Source: Larix sibirica (Eukaryota; Streptophyta; Pinopsida; Pinales; Pinaceae). From it: 11,751 nt of DNA. The notes beneath the pieces were generated by a model. That model made no database searches. It had not been told where the DNA came from and saw nothing but the letters and a program-made list of their open reading frames with translations. Positions 1 to 6,074 of this stretch are shown in pieces; positions within the stretch are counted from its first letter, which is position 1, and each line of letters begins with the position of its first letter. The translations under genes and the position numbers were made by a program. The DNA is taken from assembly GCA_004151065.3 (NCBI GenBank), contig NWUY0300008609.1:39048-50798 (forward strand), in the 5' to 3' direction.

Positions 1-64
1 GCCAATTGGCGAAATTTCTTCCTTAAAAATTACAGTGGACAAATGTTTGTACAGCCTTCTCCAT
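1..64 (-). pseudogene. gag N-terminus of Ty1/copia-like element, partial, with a stop
   Basis: An ATG at 64-62 opens a frame of 21 codons to the window edge. Its end reads F-stop-G-R-N-F-A-N-W. This fits the conserved start of Ty1/copia gag (F-[ND]-G-x-N-[FY]-x-x-W), where a hydrophobic strand precedes the Gly-Arg/Lys-Asn-Phe/Tyr motif and a Trp. A TAA at 25-23 replaces the residue between Phe and Gly, so this copy is broken. Gag would form the particle shell that packages element RNA in the cytoplasm. The call rests on a short motif plus its position downstream of an LTR and primer-binding-site candidate. A chance match cannot be excluded. Confidence 0.4.
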
Positions 65-278
65 AAACTAGTTTACAACTAATAAAAAGTTTCGGAAGAG
101 GTTTATAATGGTAGTTCCTTGATCTAGTGCAACGTAGAGAATAGTTATTGCTAGCATTAGAATTTGTTATGGACTACTCAAGAAACAAGCCTAGCACATC
201 TTTGATTTAGAGATAGTTTTGATTGATAATGTAGGTTAAAGAGGTTTAAAGATTTAAATATTTGGTAATCCCATCAAT
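65..278 (-). other. putative untranslated leader of the left copia element
   Basis: AT-rich sequence between the primer-binding-site candidate and the gag start codon. It contains several stops in all frames and no recognisable protein. Its length is ordinary for a plant copia leader. Confidence 0.3.
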
Positions 279-294
279 TAGATCTCAAATATCA
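279..294 (-). other. decayed primer-binding site candidate (initiator Met tRNA type)
   Basis: The minus strand reads TGATATTTGAGATCTA. The usual plant copia primer-binding site begins TGGTATCAGAGC, and 8 of the first 12 bases agree. Two of the four differences are transitions expected from C-to-T decay on either strand. It sits directly after the presumed LTR end and before the gag start, which is where it should be. The match alone would be weak. Confidence 0.3.
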
Positions 295-507
295 GTAACA
301 CATCATATATTCAGGGGTATTCACTTCGAAATCCAGACACATAATGAAACAGGAAAGCAGAGGAATATAACTGCAACGAATAGATAAACTAACAATTTGT
401 TATTTCATATACTCACCATGAAGATTCTCAAAGTTCAAACCAGTGTTTTGAAAGGTGACACAAGTACTTGAACACAACTTACAAAGATAGGTAATTAACA
501 GCAAAAT

Positions 508-583
508 ATTTGGATTAATCGGAGTGGAATCTGTATAATAATCAAATTTGCATTAATCGGAGTTGAACCTGTGTAAGAATCAA
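508..583 (-). repeat. 38-bp tandem duplication, two copies
   Basis: Two adjacent 38-base units, 508-545 and 546-583, match at 33 of 38 positions without gaps. Each contains the core ATTAATCGGAGT. They lie in the downstream part of the presumed LTR. Such duplications are common in LTRs and may arise by template slippage during reverse transcription. This repeat is directly visible whatever the element is. Confidence 0.85.
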
Positions 584-786
584 TGCAGTGTAGAAATTCC
601 CATCGTATTCAAAGAAGCGGAAGTATAGAGGATGCACAATCTAGCCACCAAAATGTCTTGATTCCTAAATATGAAATGTTGCATACAAAACTCACCGAGT
701 ATAATACTCAGACTTCTCAGAATCTAATCTCTCAAAGCCCCTCGGCTTCTCGGAGGAAGAAGAACCCCTTGACAGATAAATATCTT

Positions 787-798
787 CTATTTATATAG
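787..798 (-). promoter_or_regulatory. TATA box, minus strand
   Basis: The minus strand reads CTATATAAATAG, very close to the plant TATA consensus. About 30 bases downstream begins a CT-rich stretch (TTCTTCTTCC, around 760), suitable for a transcript start. It fits the promoter of the presumed LTR. In AT-rich DNA a TATA match can also be chance, so function is inferred from context. Confidence 0.4.
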
Positions 799-831
799 AC
801 GATATTCATAACAGATTAAGTGGAACTAACA

Positions 832-1104
832 TTCTTTTGCTTGCAAAAAGAAGTGCTCAATTCGCATATTCGTGATGATTAAACATGTTATCCATATCAT
901 GGAGATTACCACAACCCTAATTCTATTTTTTGAATAAGCTTTGTGTATATTTATTAAAACTAAATCCTCCTCCATCAATCGGGCAGTAGTTATAGCTTGG
1001 TGTAGTCTTGTAGCGAAAGGATCCAAGTGATACAATAATTTGGCAAGCAAACCTCTACTTTGATGCTCAGATCTCCTCTCAAAAATATCATGAAGTATTA
1101 ATTC
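832..1104 (-). pseudogene. unassigned protein-like remnant A
   Basis: A minus-strand frame stays open from 1104 to a stop at about 826 and has no ATG at its start. The first about 60 residues look like real protein: a charged helix-like start (E-L-I-L-H-D-I-F-E-R-R), then L-L-A-K-L-L-Y-H-L-D-P-F and A-I-T-T-A-R-L-M-E-E-D-L-V. After about residue 60 it turns into low-quality hydrophobic sequence. An in-frame TAA lies immediately upstream (1107-1105). I do not recognise the family. It could be the decayed exon of a gene or part of another transposon, possibly the same source as remnant B at 1389-1860, which is on the same strand in a different frame. Confidence 0.3.
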
Positions 1105-1388
1105 TTATAACAGAAAACCAAATAGGTGCCGTGATTAACACAGAGGTGCTTCCATAACGCATTTATTGACAACACAATAAATTGATAGGTAGACCGAATA
1201 TCTGTGAAAATTTCTCAACATTCCATCTACGATCTCGTGCACAAGAGATGTGACTTTTGTGATGGATACAAGTGGAACAATCTCCATAATGGAAGGCAAC
1301 AAATTAAATTTTATCTTTTAACAAGCTCGGGTGTGCATTATCTTTTACTGGAAAAGAGCTATGAGCTATAAATTTTAATTTCACATTA
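1105..1388. other. gap between the two unassigned remnants, no gene seen
   Basis: All frames are frequently stopped and no domain is recognisable. On the minus strand a short run around 1200-1300 includes a C-S-T-C-I-H-H string with several Cys and His. It is too short and too interrupted to call. Confidence 0.4.
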
Positions 1389-1860
1389 GCCCGTAACTAA
1401 ATGTAACTGAATATTCCTATTATTTTCGCGAGAAAGTGGATAGTGTATTCCTTTATCTTCTAGAATGCTTAATATTTGATTACAATCCACCACTAATTCT
1501 CCAATAGGGTGTGGCAATCGATCATAGAGTTAACTCAAATGGGTCATAATCTGCTTCTCAATCCCCTTTATTTGACTGCCATCAATAATACCATGATAGG
1601 CACGTCACATTTCCCTTGTAGTTTTATTATTTGAACAAAGCATATCTCTGAGATGTGCCAGTCATAATTATCACCCAACGAAGGTCCTTCACTAGCCCAT
1701 ATTTGCAGCAGCTATCTGCACCACGTACTTCATGAATATATACATCTGTTAGTATTTGTATGTAGGTTTCCCAGGTATCCAGTGGAACATGTCCATATTC
1801 TGACCACATTTTGTTATCGTAAGTGCTCAAAGCTTTCGTTTTCAAGATACACACCAGCAC
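1389..1860 (-). pseudogene. unassigned protein-like remnant B, frameshifted
   Basis: Two minus-strand frames join across one shift near 1630. The first (1860-1627) contains M-W-S-E-Y-G-H-V-P-L-D-T-W-E-T-Y. The second (about 1640-1389) contains M-T-H-L-S, then after a stop L-Y-D-R-L-P-H-P-I-G-E-L-V-V-D-C and I-L-E-D-K-G-I-H-Y-P-L-S-R-E. It ends at a TAA at 1388-1386. Only two in-frame stops interrupt about 80 codons in the second segment (TGA after R-E-M, TAA after T-H-L-S). The TGA could once have been Trp. Amino-acid composition is protein-like rather than random. I cannot assign a family: it does not look like LINE or copia polyprotein. A decayed host gene or an unfamiliar element are both possible. 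Confidence 0.35.
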
Positions 1861-2379
1861 TGAATGCGTTAAATAGAAGCCAAGAAGTTCTACAACTCAA
1901 ACTCCATTGCATTCTTCACCATCTAGCGAGGAGTAGGTGAGCTTTGACATTCTCTTTGCATCAATGACATAGATATAGGTTCTTTCACATCTAGCGAATA
2001 GTGACATATTTGTCACTCCCTTCACACATGACGACTGCGATTGCAACTTTTAACACTTGGCGTTCACCATCAGGCAGTCGGTATTATTTTGTATTTTCAT
2101 TTCAAAGGATCTCTCCCACGTGGATAAGATAAAACCTTTTACTGCTCTTCATGTATGCTAATGGTTGCATATAATTTTAATGAGTTGTGTACAAAGTAAG
2201 CTTCCCTGTGTTCTCTTTTCTTTTGCCTTATGTTAATTCTCGATACTTGTGGTGTTTGATGGCATGTCGTGAATGAATTTCAAAGGCTCATGTCTTGATG
2301 TGAACTTGTTTTACTTTTGCAAAATCTCACAAGGAAACCAAAATCTTCCAAATAAATAACTGTAATCATTATTTTAAAA
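1861..2379. other. non-coding AT-rich stretch, no gene seen
   Basis: No sustained reading frame or known domain on either strand. The only structure I see is a small inverted repeat at 2000-2017 and a twice-occurring CATCTAGCGA string near 1920 and 1988. Confidence 0.5.
2000..2017. repeat. small perfect inverted repeat
   Basis: AGTGACA and TGTCACT form a 7-bp stem around a 4-base loop (TATT). It is short and isolated in an unassigned stretch, so biological meaning is doubtful. Confidence 0.5.
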
Positions 2380-2384
2380 CCTTA

Positions 2385-2391
2385 TTTTTTT
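2385..2391 (-). other. possible poly-A tail remnant at LINE 3' end
   Basis: A run of seven T on the plus strand corresponds to A7 on the element strand, about 130 bases past the last recognisable RNase H residues. LINEs end in poly-A or simple A-rich tails. The run is short and the region is AT-rich, so this is only the best available candidate for the 3' border. Confidence 0.3.
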
Positions 2392-2518
2392 ACATATTTG
2401 ATTTGAATTCAAACAAGAAAAAATTATGAGACTTCACCAAATTGGTAATTCATTCAAGGTTGTGAGAGACCTTATCAAAGTTTGATGTCCAAATATGGAG
2501 GCTCGACAAAGAGGAAAT

Positions 2519-2797
2519 TCATGTAGAAATCCTGAAAGGAGGCCCATTGAGGCCCATTGGTGGCGCTGCAGAACCTTGAAACTGGGCCAAGATGAAAATG
2601 TTTACAAGTATATTTGGGATGCTAACAGTTACCAAACCCATAAGCTCAACATAATTATTGGAATTTTTCCTAGTCCCAATTTTGAAAGACAATTTGGTGT
2701 CCTTGAAAATGAAGTAGCCTCCTGCACCGCTTCTGCCAGGGTTCCTTTGAGAAGATCTGTCACTAAAACCATATAGAACAGTTCGGTCAAATATCAA
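2519..2797 (-). pseudogene. LINE ORF2 C-terminal RNase H domain, first half recognisable
   Basis: RNase H degrades the RNA strand of the RNA/DNA hybrid made during reverse transcription. The frame 2797-2519 contains a decayed beta-strand start (F-S-D-R-S-S), then the signature Q-R-N-P-G-R-S-G-A-G-G, and later N-S-N-N-Y-V-E-L. Related plant LINE RNase H domains have D-G-A-S-x-G-N-P-G-x-x-G-x-G and N-N-x-A-E. The first catalytic Asp and the Glu are therefore still visible, while Gly-Ala after the Asp has changed to Arg-Ser. The later catalytic G-D-S motif is not recognisable, so the second half is lost or frameshifted. The G-N-P-G form is the one described for plant L1 elements that acquired an archaea-like RNase H. 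That subtype is my inference. Confidence 0.7.
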
Positions 2798-2973
2798 GGC
2801 TTGTAAAATCTGTTTTGGTTTCTACATGTTAGTGAGAAAACCCTTTGCGAGAGAGAATTTCAGTAGATATAATGCTGAAAGAGGAGAGGGCTTAATATTT
2901 TTAAAACTTGCTACGTTCCAAGTGATCCAAAGCACCAGCTCACGTGCATAGCCATAGTAATCTAGTAATATTT

Positions 2974-3201
2974 TCAACCCTTTTGTAGCCATTTATCCCC
3001 AGCATCAGTTAAATATTCACCTTCCCATTCTTGAAAGTCTCCCAACATTCTAGCGGCACTCCACAATTCCTTAGTGAAATGACATAACAATATTAAGTGG
3101 TTGATAGATTCAGAGGACTCATTGCATAGAGGGAAGATACTAGGGCCATTAAACCCACTCTTCTAGATATTCCCCCATGTGAGAAGCTTATTTCTTAAGG
3201 T
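2974..3201 (-). pseudogene. LINE ORF2 zinc-binding domain (zf-RVT)
   Basis: This frame reads L-L-T-W-G-N-I, a TAG stop, K-S-G-F-N-G-P-S, then F-P-L-C, and later I-N-H-L-I-L-L-C-H-F and K-E-L-W. Plant LINEs have a zinc-binding segment of the form LTW-x-N-L-x-K-R-G-F-x-G-P-x-x-C-x-x-C followed by H-L-x-x-x-C. The second Cys, the His and the last Cys are present. The place of the first Cys appears to be Phe. The TAG sits where relatives have a Gln or Arg codon. The usual segment just before it is missing, so there is a deletion or shift near 3205. The frame ends with TGA at 2976-2974. Confidence 0.7.
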
Positions 3202-3204
3202 CAG

Positions 3205-3948
3205 CCAAAGAAAAAAATTAGGAAGGATACTAATGTAACATGAATCAATTTTGAATGTTCCACACCTATACTAGGATCTAGTCCAAATAAAAATTGGTCA
3301 CCTCTTTCTAGTTTCCAAGCAAGATTTTTCGCTATAATAGTAAATCTTTTTTGAATAGATATCCATAAAATAGATCCCCTGGAAGGAGCTTAGAAAGGCT
3401 GAATCCATGAAACAATGGATCTTGGGGCTATTTATTTTTTAACCACCGTATCTTGGAAGAAGCCCTTCTGAGAAATAAGTCTCCAAAGAATTTTTGCAAC
3501 AAGAGCAGTAGAGAAAAGGTGAGAGTCTTTGAAACCCCATTCTAAGAATGGTTTTGGAAGGCAAAGAGAATCCCATTTGCAAAGTGGAATACTACTTTGT
3601 TCCTCTTTACCATCCCAAAGATAAGCAATACAATTTTTCCCGATGGAGTTTAAAACCGCCTTCGGAATATAAGCTCTAGAGCCATCCAATAAACAAGAAT
3701 GGCCTCTAGAAACTTTTTGATAAGAGTAACCCGACTGGATAATGATATTCACCTATGATACCAAGCATTTATATCCTCTTATTTATCTTCTCCAAGATCC
3801 ATTTTCAATGATCTATCTTGTAGTCAGTGGCTTTCAACATAAACCCGAGATACTTAAAACAATTTATGAAAGGAATCTTTGTAAAAGGGAGAGATTTTTT
3901 ATGAATATTCATAATTTTTTCCACCGAATGAAAATGCAGAGACGACTT
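3205..3948 (-). pseudogene. LINE ORF2 thumb and connector after the reverse transcriptase
   Basis: The segment continues the reverse transcriptase in its frame to about 3770 (F-K-Y-L-G-F at about 3858, then a TGA after D-H where relatives have Trp, then W-I-L-E-K-I-N-K-R-I). It moves to another frame at about 3760. The frame 3752-3432 carries I-P-K-A-V-L-N, A-Y-L-W-D-G, L-C-K-W-D-S-L-C-L-P-K-P, W-G-F-K-D and K-I-L-W-R-L-I. These are the usual landmarks after a plant L1 reverse transcriptase (x-F-L-W-x-G, W-x-x-x-x-x-P-K-x-x-G-G-W-G, L-A-x-K-x-x-W-R-L). Further downstream N-L-A-W-K-L-E-R-G-D near 3317 matches the A-W-K-x-G-x-G connector. Confidence 0.8.
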
Positions 3949-4710
3949 CTAAATGTTGATATCCATACCCGCTGAAGATGTAAACAACCTGATAATTCTT
4001 TCCAGAACTTTCGCTTCCCTCGGATTAGCAGAATCAAATATTAAAATATCATATACAAATAAAATTTGAATGATTAACAGAGTTTTTGATATTTTAACCC
4101 CCATTAGATTGTCATTTGAGTGTTCATGGTTGATATGCCTTCTCAATGCTTCAGCGACCAATAAAAAGAGCAACGGAGAAGGAGCCCCATTTATGAGAAC
4201 TACATAAGAAACACAGGAGTAGAAGGCTTCTATCCAGTTTATGAATTGATGAGGGAACCCAACTTGAGTCAGAATAAGGCGAAGAAAGAGCCAATTCACC
4301 TTGACAAAAGCATTAGATAAATCCAACTTGAGCATGAAGGCTAAGCGAGACTTGGATGGAATAGTGTGGAGAGATTCCTAAGTGAGACCTATAGCATTGT
4401 GGATGTTCCTATCATCCAAAAACCAAAACTATTGAGGAGATATGTTCTTTGACAAAATTGGCTTTAGACGACATGCAATCACTTTTGAAATGACCTTATA
4501 GATGCAATTGCAGAGTGAAATAGTTCGATAGTGCTCAAATCCGTTAGGATATTCCTATTTTGGGATGTCTTCAATAAATGTGGAATTGAAGGGTAAATGA
4601 ATTTTTCCTGCTATACGATATTTTTCAACCATTGTTGTAATATCGAATTCCAACAAGTCCCAAAACCCTATATAGAAATCTGCGGTCCAACTATCTGGTC
4701 CCAAATATTT
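3771..4710 (-). pseudogene. LINE ORF2 reverse transcriptase domain, catalytically dead
   Basis: It would copy LINE RNA into DNA at the nicked target. Landmarks in one frame: G-P-D-S-W (4695-4687), F-N-S-T-F-I-E-D-I-P-K then a stop, Y-R-T-I-S-L-C-N, Y-K-V-I-S-K-V-I-A-C-R-L-K-P-I-L, F-W-F-L-D-D-R-N-I-H-N-A-I, L-K-L-D-L-S-N-A-F, and F-V-Y-D-I-L-I-F. The catalytic Asp of K-L-D-L-S is kept. The conserved Asp after A-[FY] is Val, and the first Asp of F-[AV]-D-D is Tyr (4053-4051). The R-G-L-R-Q-G-C-P-L motif is missing by an apparent in-frame deletion at about 4179. Stops interrupt P-K, S-P-Q and G-L-T. A frameshift near 4710 separates it from the endonuclease frame. Confidence 0.9.
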
Positions 4711-5303
4711 TCCTTTCTAAAACGAGAAAAGTACATGTTTAACTTAATCCTTGCCACATGTCTATTTATAGAGACACTAATATCCTCATCCACCCACCGA
4801 TTGAAGAATATGTCGAAGCCAAAATGTCCCTGATATTTTCTCTAGGAGGATCAGTATAAATATTTTGATAGTGGGATTTTGTCGCTCCAACAATCGACTT
4901 AAAATCCAAGCATTACTCACCCTTCTAATTTCAGACCTTCCATATGGTGTTTACGGCTTTTCTGCCTTTGCATACTGGTGAAAAATGTTTTATTGTTGTC
5001 CCCTTCTGAAATCCAAAGTGATTTTCTCTTAATATGCCACGTTGCTTCATGTTAGGCTAGAATTATGTCCTTCTATGATTTGAGAGTGTCTAATTCCAGT
5101 TTATCGGCTTGAGAGCAATTCCCTTGTGTAAGAGAGACCAGTTTCTGTGCAATATTTGCTTCAAGAAGGACTAGTGACTAGTCGGAGTCTACAAAAGTTT
5201 TCTTAACCCAAAATTTGATCAAAGGTTTAATTACATTTAGATTCTTTTGAAAATGTTCCATCGCAAAAGTCAACAAGCATGGATTGAAAATACGCTAGTT
5301 ATC
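4711..5303 (-). pseudogene. LINE ORF2 linker between endonuclease and reverse transcriptase
   Basis: The endonuclease frame continues here with several stops. It contains A-N-I-A-Q-K-L, then E-A-T-W-H-I-K-R-K-S-L-W-I-S-E-G-D-N-N-K-T-F-F. This matches the plant LINE landmark W-x-x-x-S-x-x-x-W-x-x-x-G-D-x-N-T-x-F-F just before the reverse transcriptase. Near 4790 N-R-W-V-D-E-D-I follows. This section ties the endonuclease and reverse transcriptase into one ancestral ORF2 with a single frame change near 4710. Confidence 0.75.
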
Positions 5304-6074
5304 CTAAACAATAGCCTTGAAATCCTCATATAGCAAATGAGGATTGATTTTGAATGGGGAGGGAGGATTGTTCAAGGTAGAATCAAGTTCCAAGAGGATA
5401 GGGAAATGGTCAGAATGGAAAAAATTGAGGATAGTTGATATGTAGGAGCCAAGATTTAGCAAGATATTTTCACTAATTAAGAACCGATCCAAACATTTGG
5501 AGATCATTTCAGGCCCGAATCGCTCATTTGACCAGGTAGGCCCAATAGAGCCAGGATTAATATCAACAAGAAAGAGGATGTCAGAATGATGGATGAAGAA
5601 ATCAGTAAGAGGATCCTTCCTTTCTTTAGGGCCCTAGAGTTCACTACTGTAAAGAGTAAGGTTTAGATCCCCAAGGATGAGATGAGGACGAGATACGAGA
5701 TCACTAGAAAATAATACCTCCTAGAAGGATTTACACTCATCTGAAAGGGCATAAATACTTAGTAGATTTACAAAAATATTTAGAGGATTGGAGAAAACAA
5801 AAACAATAATATAGTGGGAAGATATTACCGATGGTTGGAGGGTGAGAACGTTTGTCCAACCCAGAGCTAGTCCTCCAGAAGTCCCAACCAAATCAACAGT
5901 AAGGAAAGACCACTCTCGAATTACTTTATGCAAAATATTTGAGGCCACCTCCGTAGAACACATTGTCTCTTGTATATACAGAACTGTAGTATTATTCACC
6001 TTTATCAGTCAACATAGGGATCTTTGTTTTGAGGGGATCCCCAACCCTCTGACGTTCTGAAAAAGGATCTTCAT
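5304..6074 (-). pseudogene. LINE ORF2 N-terminus: AP-type endonuclease domain
   Basis: This domain nicks genomic DNA to prime integration. One frame runs from the ATG at 6074 to a TAG at 5306-5304 with three internal stops (6011-6009 TGA, 5723-5721 TAG, 5636-5634 TAG) and no frameshift. Motifs in order: L-F-Q-N-V-R-G-L-G at residues 4-12 (catalytic Asn), Y-I-Q-E-T-M (catalytic Glu), G-T-S-G-G-L-A-L-G-W, I-L-G-D-L-N-L (catalytic Asp and Asn), P-T-W-S-N-E-R-F-G, C-L-D-R-F-L-I-S-E, and H-S-D-H-F-P-I (catalytic Asp-His). Apart from the stops, the active-site residues are intact. The ATG is preferred because it precedes F-Q-N-V-R-G and overlaps the ORF1 stop. Confidence 0.9.

Larger units (their letters stand above)
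1..831 (-). mobile_element. 5' end of a Ty1/copia-like LTR retrotransposon, partial at left edge
   Basis: Read on the minus strand, the parts occur in the order expected at the 5' end of a Ty1/copia element. First comes a TGTTAG-type LTR start at 831, then a TATA box, then an LTR body of about 540 bases. These are followed by a sequence resembling the initiator-Met tRNA primer-binding site, about 210 bases of leader, and a gag-like start codon at 64. The order and spacing are the main support, because each single part is weak. The rest of the element would lie left of the window. No second LTR copy is available here to prove the borders. It is separate from the copia fragment at 9855-11751, because both run leftwards and this one begins anew with an LTR. 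Confidence 0.45.
295..831 (-). repeat. putative 5' LTR of the left copia-like element
   Basis: On the minus strand the candidate begins TGTTAGTT at 831 and ends just before the primer-binding-site candidate, about 537 bases, a normal length for a copia LTR. It carries a strong TATA box about 35 bases in, followed by a pyrimidine-rich stretch that resembles an R/U5 region. The 3' border does not end in a clean CA, so it is decayed or misplaced by a few bases. The U3 part is unusually short if 831 is the true start. The plus-strand reading frame at 583-798 falls inside it and is taken as chance. Confidence 0.35.

Noticed and set aside
832-1860. Endogenous pararetrovirus origin for the unassigned remnants
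   Set aside because: No coat zinc finger, movement-protein, protease or reverse-transcriptase motif of that group is visible, so there is no positive evidence.
2495-2776. Plus-strand reading frame of 93 codons
   Set aside because: It lies opposite the LINE RNase H segment, which has recognisable motifs on the minus strand. The plus frame has none.
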